A DNA stretch of 64,000 nt from Lineus longissimus (lineage: Eukaryota > Nemertea > Pilidiophora > Heteronemertea > Lineidae), in contig NC_088321.1 in the NCBI RefSeq assembly GCF_910592395.1, positions 4,094,001-4,158,000 on the forward strand, given 5' to 3'. A program made the translations under genes and the position numbers. The notes under the pieces were generated by a model. The model saw only the letters and a list, made by a program, of their open reading frames with translations, ran no database searches and was not told where the DNA came from. This document shows, piece after piece, positions 25,972-35,617 of the stretch; the first letter of the stretch is position 1, and each line of letters starts with the position of its first letter.

Positions 25972-26528
25972 TTATTTAGTGCCGATGGGAAATATTGACA
26001 TGCATCGCAATCTGTTTGCATTCACCTTGAGCGTGATCGGATCTTTGAGTGTTGTATTCATAAAGTCTCTCTCAAGAGGAGGCAAGAGCTTTAAGAAAGA
26101 ACTTGTGATCATCTCCGAGTCCACATTCGCGTCAAACAGGGCACACAATGATGCCTTGCATAGGCTCATTGGGAAGTACCCCAACAACACGTAAGCGTGG
26201 CTGATGATTTTCCCAATGATGGAGAAAACATCAGTGTCCATCACATCATGGTCCACTTTTGGGACCTTAGCATCACTCCCCTCAAAATACTTTGAGAGGG
26301 CAGCCTTGAGAAAACACGTCAACATCTCTCGGGACAAGCCATCCATATCCTCTGCAATGTTTTCTCCTTCGAACGTCACATTGATTCGATGGAAAGTCAG
26401 TTGGCCATCACTCCTATAATAGTCCATCAGGTTTAAGATCGACTCACGGCTGATGAACATGTTCTTCTCCACACCAACTCGAATGAAGGTTTTTATCTCC
26501 ATAGCTGCACTTTGTAGATCTCCAAGAC
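25972..26528 (-). CDS. HECT N-lobe exon
   Basis: The acceptor ATCACTTCAG precedes about 184 codons ending in TAA at 25972. Features typical of the HECT N-lobe are VTFEGENIAEDMDGLSRE and, later, a GKIISHAYVLLGYFP helix. The phase joins correctly with exon 26783-26870. An internal AAG followed by GTGAAT at 26025 could act as a donor to an unseen C-lobe exon. Otherwise the protein ends about half-way through the domain, without the catalytic cysteine. Confidence 0.75.
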
Positions 26529-29500
26529 CTGAAGTGATAGAGTAAGTTAATCAAAGAAATTGCCAACTCTAAATTGTCAATAGACAAGGACATCCTTAAA
26601 GAGATCAGGGTTTTTCAGTGGCCTCAACAAGACCTGAATGAGATTGGGGATTCTGTGATATGCCATTAAGCTAAATGGACTGCCAATGACTTACAATGGC
26701 CATGTAACTCGGGATAGAATCGGCATTCTCTACACACCAGTAGCAACTGAAATTGTTGAAATTAAATTGAAAGAAAACTTACAGGTTTTTGTGCAAACTG
26801 AACCAGTAGCAGTAGATTCAATCTCCTCTTCATTTTTGTTCATTTCCACATCATCCAAAGATTCCACATCCTAGAATAAGATGAATGACATCCTAGAAGT
26901 AGAAGAATGGATCAGCTTTAAAAATAGATTACTAACACGGGGTATTTATATAGGGTTCTATTACTCATCAGGTGAGTATGCTGCTTTCAATGAGTTCATT
27001 GCCAGGTGGCTCTTTAGGAAAGAAGTATGCAAGTGATTCTGTTCTTTCAATCCTCCACAACCTGGTTCAACATTGATCATGGTTGAGGCAACTGTCACAA
27101 AGATACTACCATATAGTGGTTGCATCTAACGGTGGCCAGTGGAACCAGGCTGAGACTGGTCCAGCGACCGGGAAATCAATGAAAACTAGCAGTGGCGGAA
27201 TAAGAAAAGACTGGCGTTTGAATGTAGCCACTGCTTAAAGGAGTGTAGGTAAGCTTAGGCTTAGGCTTTTATTCACTAGGCCAAGGGTAGTTCTCTGCCA
27301 ATCCCAACTTACCCTAAATCAACATCTGTGCCAAGAATGCATACAGAGGGCTTTTTTATAGACATCATACATAAAGAGACCGAGATCAACAAATGAAATA
27401 AACTTACTGAAGACAATTGGCGATCATCATATCTTTTATGTGCAGTGTGGTATTTGATGTTCTCCCAACCTCCTTCAGGGAGAGTTGATCCCGCTTCAGC
27501 TTTTCGCCAGCTAACATAAGTTCACAGCCCTGAACCTTGGTCGTTCCCTCAACAAAATAGAACAAGCTCTGAAAAGAGAAAATATACCCATAAATGGTGA
27601 GGCAGACGCAGAACACACAGTGCTGCAAGTGATGATGACTGTGCATTTCTGTAGACCCAGGTGAAAGTTCCCGTTTCAAACAGGATTTTACCAATATGGT
27701 TGACGCTGAGACAGTCAGGCCTTCTGGTGAGGAAATACAAATTGAACTAGATTGAGAAATCTGCTTAACAGCAAATTAAATGGGCCCCCGAGTATTGGAT
27801 GGAGGGAGCATTGGGTTATCCTAGCGATAGTAAACTGTTGTATGGATTACATTATCCTAGCCAGAGAATGAGGGTGGAGACAGTTCTTGGTAAGTATAGT
27901 TCAGAGTGCATCACTCACTGGGTGAGGTAAAGTCTTGGGTTTGAAAGTGTTGGGGAAAGTGTTTGAGGCTTGTTTCTGTTAAAAACATTGTTGACACCAT
28001 TCTCAGTTGCTGCTTTGCTGATCTTGGACAGTGTTTTATCAGTTCAGCTACTGAGGTAGGCCTAAAACACTTTCTCCAACACTTTGAAAACAGAAGACTT
28101 GATGTTACCCATTGTCTGTGTAAGGGGTGGGTCTGTAAAAAGACATGTTTGAGATGAAATTGAAATAGCATTGAGAATTAAAGATGCTTTCCCAATGCTT
28201 GACTGGTCCGGCAAGAGGCATTGCCAGGAAAACGTGACGTCATTTTGGCCATTCTTCTTACCGCACGCCCTCCCTCTCCGTAAAACTTGCAGACATGGTG
28301 TGAAGTGGGAGGGCGCACAATGGGAACCACACTGCCGCGATGTTAATAGTTTCTATTTATAGAATTCAGCGGCAGAGATTTTAATCACGGAAAAAGTAGA
28401 TTAACTCGGCTAATCTCAATGGATTTTACCCAGGAATGTTTTCAAGGCGAGAGAAACATCTGATTTAAGTACTGCGCTTATTAGATTTCATGTTCATGCC
28501 GAAGATTGGCCTGAAACGTGGACGAAAAGAGTGCATTATCGAGTGTTGGAGAGGTCACGTGATTGGACGAGAAACCTGAGCGAAAACAATACTAACTCCA
28601 GCTCCCAGAGAGGGAGGAGCTGGAGTCATAAAAACGTATCTAAAGCATCGAAATATTCTGAGTTTTGAAAAATCGTTTTGCGATAGTCCATGAATCGAAT
28701 TGGGTTTCTTTATAATACCTCCATCGTCCCATCGCTCGACCAACTCCTGAGAATAATGACGTCATTATGACGGGGCGGAGCTTATGCTAATGTATCAGCG
28801 TCTCGCCTCTGCGCATGTCACAGCGCATGTCAGATTGAATCGCGACTTCGGCATGTTGGGAGAAGACGATCAGACGAATCTCAGCATAAAAGCGTCAATA
28901 ACATCAAAATGAGGCGAAATTTTGAAAAGTCTTTAGTGACGTCCCTTGGATGGGGGTATGCTTGGTGGGTTTGGGGTGAAAGATTTTTGGTTTGTTCAGC
29001 TGTTTCAGAGAACACTCACACTAAAGTTTGGTAACAGATAGAATGCAGAATTCCAGCAATATCAATATGGTCCCCAGACTGTGTGGTCTGGGGCCCATAA
29101 ATATCTCATCCATTTTCTCATTCATGATATCAATTCATTCATTCAGGGCTGTGCACATCACAAACACACACAAATGAAGTTTTTGGCAACAAAGTTATTG
29201 AATGACACTCGTGGTAAGTTCCACCTCTTTTTTATCCACTATCAAGAAGCAACATGGCTGGGTTCTGAGAGACGAGAGAGAAAGTTGTCACATACCAGGA
29301 CAGTATCCGTTTCCCGGAATCGCCTCGTTAAATTCGTTTCAGGGCACACAAATTTCACCTGGATACATCCCTCCTCATCTGGTTCTGGGCCCAGTTCTGC
29401 AAGCCTCTTTTCTGTCAGCTGAAGCACAAGAAAACAACTCTTGAGATTTAAATCAAACAATACTCTTTCTGATCCAGGTGCTAACTGTGGAGTGAGGACA

Positions 29501-32500
29501 AGAGGTCAAATGAAAAGTTGGTTAATCACTTCTCTGAATATAATGCAATATCTGAAGGACCCCAACAAATTGTTTCTCATTGACAAATCCATGTAGTTCT
29601 CCAACAAGGACTTCACCAAGCCAGTCAACTGGATCAAACAGGGGGCTAAATTTGGCCGAACTAGCTGTCGATACCTATCAAACGGTGTGAAGTACACCAG
29701 TTTTAAGTTCTAGTGTATGTGAAATTCTAAATAATTGATTCCTGATTTCCAGATTCCATCTTTACTGATTTCAGGCTTGCATTGGTCGCGTCCTCTTCTA
29801 ACCTTCACATAAGCAAGCGGTCGATAGCATTTTCAACGTGTACACATTTGGAGGAGCGTTGTTTCAGATTCTGAGGAGTCACACTGGACCAGCCAATCAT
29901 ATCACGATATCTGTTACAATGTACCATGACCTGCCAATCAAACCATGATCAAACCGAGCGGCGGCAAAATTCTTTTGAAGTCTGACCCCGTTTTCTCTTC
30001 GATTGTTATTATCGTGCTTTTGAAGTCTCAGTCAGCGTCTTCTGATTGGTCGCAAACAATTCAGCGCAAAGATTGGACGGGCTCAGCGATTGGTCCTGTC
30101 AGAACGTAGTGAGGAGTAAGCAGACGAAGAATTATGTGAGGAGTTAGGCAGAATTATGTGAGGAGTTAGGCAGAATGATGTGAGGAGTTAGGCAGAATGA
30201 TGTGAGGAGTTAGTCAGAATAATGTGAGGAGTTAGGCAGAATGGCAAATTCATACAGCATTACTAACCTGACGTAGTTCTTCTCCTTGCCCTCCTTTCAG
30301 TGCGTGCAATCTGGAGGTTTAGGCGAGCAACCCTTCTTCAATTGGCCTGAAATTGAACATTTCATAGGGTCAAGAAACTGTGTGGAATAATAGAAATGAA
30401 ACAACACTGGAAAATAATCGCTCGCATATTTCAACCAATTCAATTAGGTCTAATCGCCAACGTTCTTGTCTAATGCAGATATTGGAGGCAGAGAGACCCC
30501 CCCCCCTCTCTACGGGCTGAATCTCTGCGGAGTACATTGCTTGCCTGAAGTCCCTTAGAAACAATTTTCTGATTTGTCACCATACTGAATATCAGACCAA
30601 TCCCACTTTTAAAGGAACCTTCCTCATTAATAATGCCACAACGCTCCGACAACAATAGCTGGTACAGCATTTTGGGTATAGAGGGGTAATAGCTGATAAT
30701 CATGGATTGCATCTTACCTTTTCACCATCTACAATCATACTTTCCATATATTCCATATCTTGAATAACACGAACGTTTTCTGTTGCTGTTCTTGGATGGT
30801 GCTGCAAGGCAAGAAACACGTCTCATCAGAGAAATGTTAAACATTATTCAACTGTTAGTGTTCAGTTCACTCTGTCTGAGTAAACGAAACAATACCAGTC
30901 ATCTTACAAATTGTCTCATCAAGATCACCTCAAGCACATCCTTTAAAGCTGACCAGCATGCTTTCTCAGTGACAAATTGGCCAGAATAAAAACACCAACA
31001 GGTACTTCCTTGACCTTTGGCCCCTGGTGGCCAGAAGGTGAATCATATGAGGTCATTTTCCGTGTCTGAGTAGCGGTCACCAAGGAATGTGTATGTGTAC
31101 CAAGTTTCACGTCAATTGCTTCAGCGGAAATGAAACATGCCACCCATGCCTAACGTTGACGGACGACATTATTTATAGTGTGTCATTGTAAAGGCTCACA
31201 GGTGGGCCAAAAAATGAGGTATTCTCAATTCCATAACTGTTCAGCTATCACAACAGTGTCATCCATCTCTATGTCTGGGCCACCGGCAAAATCTCTCATC
31301 TCCAGCTGAAATAGAGATTTATGCCAAATTTATTTGCTACTGTGCAAAGTCTGCCAGGAAGAAAATGAATCATAGCATCCTGTCAGTGTCATAGAATGAT
31401 CGGATAGAATTATTTAACTTGAACATGTTGAAGATACTGCATGCTTCAGAGATTATCATCAGTAATCAGGATATACACAATACATGTATCATACAATGAT
31501 ACATAGATACTGTGTCTGCGGGTTTAAGCCGGTTTCGGGTCGCCTGTACAAAAGACCTGTTTTACCTGTAATAGGCCTATGTAAAGTGACATACCGAGCA
31601 CCGGCTAAAACTCACAGACACAGTATGTTAGTAATGTGACCTAAGGACATCCTAAAATCTATTTCAAAATGGTTTAGATTGAAATGGTCCATAGATCATG
31701 GGCTTACCTGTGGACCAACTAAATGAAGAGAACAAGACCAACAGACAGTGTTAATATTGACTCATATATTATTATTGCCTACCATAGCCATCTCAACTAG
31801 CAAAGGTGAGGTTCTCATACATGAAGTACATCAGCACATCCATTGTATGTAATACTATGCATCAGAAACAACCTGGTGAGTCATGGTCACTAGAACTGAG
31901 ATTTACGCCTGTAACCAGGTTGGGGACTGATAGTGATACATAGTACTGGTGCTGAAGAAAAACCCCGCTGCACATGTGGTGCTACTTCAGATCATATTCA
32001 GTACACTTATACTCACCACTACTTCGCCTCCAGCTGGAGTGCTAGCAGCAAGGGCCATGGTTGAACTATTAGTATCAGTGAAGAGGGAGCTTGCTTGACG
32101 TCTAGATCTAGATGTCTGACCAGAAGTCGTAGCAGTGGAGATAGAGCTTTCCTGGCGGATAGATGCCCGAGTGGACAACTGAAATATGTTTAAAAGAAAG
32201 AATGATCAGCAGAAAGCATTGTTACAAGTACTGCTCAATGCTGATAGGCCAAGGAAATGTGGCACATGAGGATATAGAAATTCCAGCAGTGCTACTGCAT
32301 ACAGTGAGTACTCATTTGACTTCAAAATCTTCACTCAGTTTTTCTAACCAGGTGTGCTCATCCCACTTACCTCAGAATCAGGTGCATCAACATCTCCACC
32401 AAGATCAGGAAGGAAATCGTCTACCGGTAATTCAGGCCCACTACGTGTCCTTAAAATACAAAAACAAAGTTATTGTTAAAATCAACAAATTATTGGAAAT

Positions 32501-34979
32501 CAACAATGAAGTTCATGGTTTGAAGCCGCCAAAATGTGTGATCATCATTTTGCAAGGATTGTTGTAATCTTATAAGTACTGAACTCATAAAGCAGTATAG
32601 AATGGGTGAGGTGAAGTCTTGGAGTTGAGAAAGTGTAAGGTGTTGGTGCTACACCTACCTTCACCATGGTAACACCATCACTACACCAACACTTGACATT
32701 CCTGATATTCTTGCTGCAGTGTAGTCATGAACAACACTGCCCAACCATGGCCAAAGGAAGTACTAGTAACTGACATTTATTACTTGTCGAGAAAAATGAC
32801 GAAAAACATAAACAGCCTGTGCTTTTGAATGTAATGACAAACCTCCCTGATAAGCCTGGTAAGCTTAGCTCAGTTTGACCTAGATTGACCTAGATTGTCA
32901 GTTACTTCTTTTGCCATGGTGGGACAGAACAGCTTTCTGGCCTGATAATTGCATAACCATAGTTTAACTTACTTGTAATGGTGCTTCAATTCTGGTATCA
33001 CTTCTTGATCTTCGACTTCGATGAAGTTGAAGTCGGATGCGAGGTCGTGATTGGGGACGAGGTCTTTCAGATGCAGCCTGCCTCTACAATGACGAAGAAA
33101 TTGCTCAAAAGATGTTCAATCAGGAATTCGTTTCACCCCTAGCCTCATTCTATTGCACTCTTACAATGTTCAAATGTAGTGATGATAGTGGACATATTGT
33201 GATGTGAAATTTTAGGGAGAAAATGAAACGGTGACCTTGACTAGATCTTCAGACATTTTCAGAAGTGTTCACTTCAGGAAAAATGTGTAGTCCTAAAAAG
33301 AGTACAAATTCGGCTCAAATACAATTGTTTCCAAATTCTAGAGATTGCAGACTTGGCAATGCAGATATAACATAATTTCCCAACATTTCAAAAAATACAG
33401 TGTAGGTAATATGTTAAGGGATAGAAAACAAAAGTTCCAAAATGCAGGTGAATTTATCACTCCTCTGGTCCCAAAAAAGTCTTCTCCTCTCAAGTTAGTT
33501 ACCAAATATTCAATCAAAATGCAGGCGAATCTATCACTCCTCTGGTCCCAAAAAAGTCTTCTCCTCTCAAGTTAGTTACCAAATATTCAATCAAAATGCA
33601 GGCGAATCTATCACTCCTCAAGTCCCAAAAAAGTCTTCTCCTCTCAAGTTAGTTACCAAATATTCAATCAAAATGCAGGTGAATCTATCACTCCTCTGGT
33701 CCCAAAAAAGTCTTCTCCTCTCAAGTTAGTTACCAAATATTCAATCAAAATGCAGGCGAATCTATCACTCCTCTGGTCCCAAAAAAGTCTTCTCCTCTCA
33801 AGTTAGTTACCAAATATTCAATCAAAATGCAGGTGAATCTATCACTCCTCTGGTCCCAAAAAAGTCTTCTCCTCTCAAGTTAGTTACCAAATATTCAATC
33901 AAAATGCAGGGGAATCTATCACTCCTCTGGTCCCAAAAAAGTCTTCTCCTCTCAAGTTAGTTACCAAATTCTCAATCAAAATGCAGGGGAATCTATCACT
34001 CCTCTGGTCCCAAAAAAGTCTTCTCCTCTCAAGTTAGTTACCAAATATTCAATCAAAATGCAGGCGAATCTATCACTCCTCAAGTCCCAAAAAAGTCTTT
34101 TCCTCTCAAGTTAGTTACCAAATATTCAATCAAAATGCAGGCGAATCTATCACTCCTCTGGTCCCAAAAAAGTCTTCTCCTCTCAAGTTAGTTACCAAAT
34201 ATTCAATCAAAATGCAGGGGAATCTATCACTCCTCTGGTCCCAAAAAAGTCTTCTCCTCTCAAGTTAGTTACCAAATATTCAATCAAATTCGAAGTGCAG
34301 GTGTAGTAAAATGACAAATGTGCCACCTTCAAAAAGAAGAGTAGTAGCCTACCTGATTATGACTAATATCAGGTAAGTTTTCACCTGCTTCCTCCTCCTC
34401 GACAGTTTCCTGAAGAAAAATATCTCTGGTTACACTATGAAGACTTCAAGACCACTAGAGGCCCTAAATGACAATCAGCCAATCACCACGCAGAGATGTT
34501 GCGAATGTTCTCATTAGCCAACCACCACCTCAAGAAGAAAGACATTTATGTATTGGAATCATACTGACAGATCAATGACCTTTACAAACTAAGATTAAGT
34601 AACATTTTGGACAGCCAGTGTAGATATTAAGATAGGCTTAAAGAAACATTGTTTTTTTGGGATAGTCGAGTCGGCACAACTATTCGTGAAATGCATAAGT
34701 TTAATGCATGCCTGAAAATACTTACACTCTGACAGATGTAAGTTCATCCTTCTTGAATTTTGTGAGGAGAACAGCAAATCGATCGACAATGCCTCTTTCA
34801 GTTGCATCCTTTTTTTCTTGTCCCTCCCCGGTGAAATAAAAATTAAAGTTCTGAAGCACTTCTTTCCACTTTGACGGTTCAGAGAAAGGGTTGATGGCTA
34901 CAATCTCTTTTAGAAGCGCTACATCCTTCACCATAGTGAACTTATAAATCTTCCTTTGTTGAGGAGTCGTAGACATTTT
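25972..34979 (-). CDS. SANT / ubiquitin-like / HECT N-lobe protein (G2E3-like), gene span
   Basis: About twelve minus-strand exons. Order in the protein: a Myb/SANT-like DNA-binding segment (exon 34726-34979), acidic and Ser/Arg-rich linkers, a ubiquitin-like or UBX-type beta-grasp segment (29296-29396 plus 27408-27568) and a HECT N-lobe (25972-26528). HECT proteins pass ubiquitin through a C-lobe cysteine, and no such exon is visible. HECT proteins annotated as G2E3-like in fish and invertebrates show similar N-lobes. The start at 34976 has A at -3 and is preceded by an acceptor, so a 5' UTR exon, or splicing from the kinase gene upstream, is implied. Phases agree across most joins, but the 27408 to 26870 join does not keep frame, so a missed small exon or a frame break is possible. 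It may be a multicopy, transposon-associated family. Confidence 0.7.
26783..26870 (-). CDS. acidic linker exon before the HECT domain
   Basis: 88 nt between the acceptor TTATTCTAG and the donor GTAAGT. The natural frame reads DVESLDDVEMNKNEEEIE and then a Ser/Thr-rich end. Its exit phase fits the HECT exon. Its entry phase (0) does not fit the exit phase (2) of 27408-27568. A second TTCTAGGATGT lies 22 bases upstream, giving tandem acceptors, but using it does not repair the frame. Confidence 0.55.
26871..27407. other. intron with an unresolved frame join
   Basis: About 540 bases between the linker exon and the ubiquitin-like exon. A donor-like GTAAGT faces TGATTTAGG near 27315 with an acceptor-like TTGGCACAG 13 bases upstream, but this micro-exon introduces a stop in the required frame. 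No repeat is seen. Confidence 0.35.
27408..27568 (-). CDS. ubiquitin-like domain exon, second half
   Basis: 161 nt after the acceptor CTCTTTTCAG. It encodes SLFYFVEGTTKVQGCELMLA and later LSLKEVGRTSNTTLHIKD, the pattern of the second half of a UBX or ubiquitin fold. It joins in phase 0 to the exon at 29296-29396. Confidence 0.7.
27910..28115. mobile_element. ~200-bp palindromic MITE in an intron
   Basis: TTGAAAGTGTTGGGGAAAGT near 27938 is mirrored by CTTTCTCCAACACTTTGAAA near 28070, with further matching bases inside (CATTGTTGACA and GGACAGTG types). The GGGTGAGGTAAAGTCTTGG lead-in recurs at about 32605, so at least one related copy exists. Confidence 0.6.
28116..29295. other. intron, nothing coding
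   Basis: It holds a short hairpin with arms ACTCCAGCTCC and GGAGCTGGAGT (28588-28627) and a GC-richer patch with TGACGTCA-like sites near 28756. These could be a small element or an internal promoter. There is no direct support for either. Confidence 0.35.
29296..29396 (-). CDS. ubiquitin-like domain exon, first half
   Basis: 101 nt ending in VKFVCPETNLTRRFRETDTV and a final L before the GTATGT donor. The pattern (beta strand, turn, RRF, then Asp-Thr) is that of UBX or ubiquitin-like folds before their helix. Two acceptors are possible. TTGCAG at 29397 gives an in-phase join with the 43-nt exon at 30268; the upstream one adds eight residues but breaks the phase. Confidence 0.65.
29397..30267. 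other. intron with a 22-bp tandem repeat
   Basis: Non-coding. GAGGAGTTAGGCAGAAT repeats at 22-bp spacing between about 30109 and 30243, roughly six copies with a few substitutions. It ends only about 25 bases from the next exon's donor. Confidence 0.7.
30268..30310 (-). CDS. small basic exon
   Basis: 43 nt between the acceptor AAACCTCCAG and the donor GTTAGT. It reads IARTERRARRRTTS in the frame that joins on both sides. Small size lowers confidence, but phases fit. Confidence 0.5.
30718..30801 (-). CDS. linker exon
   Basis: 84 nt, acceptor TCTTGCAG-type with donor GTAAGA. It encodes HHPRTATENVRVIQDMEYME and eight further residues, starting and ending in phase 0. A coiled or linker region of the HECT-like protein. 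Confidence 0.6.
31252..31305 (-). CDS. linker exon, donor uncertain
   Basis: About 54 nt after the acceptor CTATTTCAG, reading LEMRDFAGGPDIEMDDTV in phase 0. The donor (GTGATA) is weak, so the 3' boundary is provisional. Confidence 0.45.
31510..31623. mobile_element. 114-bp MITE with TA target duplication
   Basis: The ends CTGTGTCTGCGGGTTTAAGC and CTGTGTCTGTGAGTTTTAGC (right end, complement) are inverted repeats, with TA on both sides. It lies in an intron of the HECT-like gene. Confidence 0.8.
32017..32178 (-). CDS. Ser/Thr-rich linker exon
   Basis: 162 nt, acceptor ATATTTCAG with donor GTGAGT, phase 0 at both ends. It is low in hydrophobics and rich in Ser, Thr and Ala (for example SSISTATTSGQTSRSRR), so probably disordered and phosphorylatable. 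Confidence 0.65.
32371..32449 (-). CDS. acidic linker exon
   Basis: 79 nt, acceptor TATTTTAAG with donor GTAAGT. It reads TRSGPELPVDDFLPDLGGDV and DAPDSE. The entry phase completes a Lys codon from exon 32973-33083. Confidence 0.65.
32973..33083 (-). CDS. linker exon after the SANT-like domain
   Basis: 111 nt, acceptor CATTGTAG with donor GTAAGT. The supported frame reads GRLHLKDLVPNHDLASDF and NFIEVEDQEVIPELKHHY. A second open frame is Arg-rich, but it leads to a stop in the next exon. Confidence 0.6.
33440..34285. repeat. ~77-bp tandem array, 11 copies, intronic
   Basis: The unit contains AATGCAGGCGAATCTATCAC and AAGTCTTCTCCTCTCAAGTT, with spacings of 76-78 bp. Copies vary mainly at GGCGAA, GGTGAA or GGGGAA and at CTCTGG or CTCAAG. 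It fills most of the intron between exons 33083 and 34353. Confidence 0.95.
34353..34409 (-). CDS. 57-nt possible cassette exon
   Basis: The acceptor TTTTTCTTCAG and donor GTAGGC enclose exactly 19 codons. With its neighbours it is read in a basic frame (KLSRRRKQVKTYL). Another frame reads ETVEEEEAGENLPDISHNQ, which looks more natural but needs a different upstream donor. As 57 is divisible by three, it can be skipped without shifting frame. Confidence 0.5.
34726..34979 (-). CDS. Myb/SANT-like exon with likely start codon
   Basis: After the acceptor TTTTATTTAG the exon reads AAAATGTCT, with ATG at 34976. The protein includes KIYKFTMVKDVALLKEIV, then NPF and a Trp-containing second helix, and finally VDRFAVLLTKFKKDEL. 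This is the tri-helical Myb/SANT-like pattern found at the N terminus of many multicopy, transposon-related animal proteins. The donor is GTAAGT. Because the acceptor is in phase 0 with the last kinase exon, a chimeric transcript is possible. Confidence 0.65.
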
Positions 34980-35491
34980 CTAAATAAAAAGAGATTCCTA
35001 TAGTTTATTACTCCAAGGCCTAGGCTAGGCCTAAATCCCTAAGAAGCTAAGGCAGTAAGGGTCCCTCTATATACTACTCTGCCTATCCGTCCTGTAAAAA
35101 ACCTGAAATCTTGGCTCTCAGAGTAGGGCGTACGAGTTAGATAATGACATATCATATTGTCAAATTTGATCAAAATTTCAAAACAAAAACTTCGGATTTT
35201 AATTCAAAACTTGATCGATGAGAGGTTGTCCTTAACAGAGAGGTTGTCCTTAATAGAGAGGCTGTCCTTAATAGAGAGGCTGTCCTTAATAGAGAGGGTG
35301 TCCTTAATAGAGATGTTGTCCTAAATAGAGAGGTTGTCCTTAATAGAGAGGTTGTCCTTAATAGAGAGGTTGTCCTTAATAGAGAGGCTGTCCTTAATAG
35401 AGAGGTTGTCCTTAATAGAGAGGTTGTCCTTAATAGAGCGGTGTCCGCTAAGGGAGGTTCCACTGTATTTGTAAATAAATATCATCCCTAC
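34980..35491. other. gap between the HECT-like and kinase genes, with a MITE array
   Basis: Only about 510 bases separate the last kinase exon from the SANT exon. It contains the expanded pogo-like MITE at 35208-35467. No polyadenylation signal for the kinase gene is obvious. Confidence 0.5.
35208..35467 (-). mobile_element. pogo-like MITE with internal 18-bp expansion
   Basis: About 12 copies of GTCCTTAATAGAGAGGTT at 18-bp spacing end in GGAGGTTCCACTGTA, the outer terminus of the family. If the kinase exon is not spliced at 35491, its frame continues into this element and encodes SIKDNL hexapeptide repeats. Confidence 0.85.
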
Positions 35492-35617
35492 CTCTGGTAA
35501 CCGTCGATACATGAGCTCATTGGCAGACGGTCGGTATTCAGGCTCACGTTCTAACATGTCCTTTATCAGGTTCTTGAAATCTTCTGAATAGTTTCCTTTC
35601 ACTGGGGCAAACTGGCC
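35492..35617 (-). CDS. NEK-like kinase, last domain exon
   Basis: 126 nt, phase 0 at both ends, acceptor CACCTTCCAG and donor GTAGGG. It encodes [18 protein letters not shown] through [14 protein letters not shown]. The Arg of RPSANEL is the conserved subdomain XI arginine. Nothing resembling an RCC1 repeat follows within the window. Confidence 0.9.

Noticed and set aside
35170-35463. A Leu-Leu-Arg-Thr repeat protein
   Set aside because: Translation of the 18-bp repeats of a pogo-like MITE.
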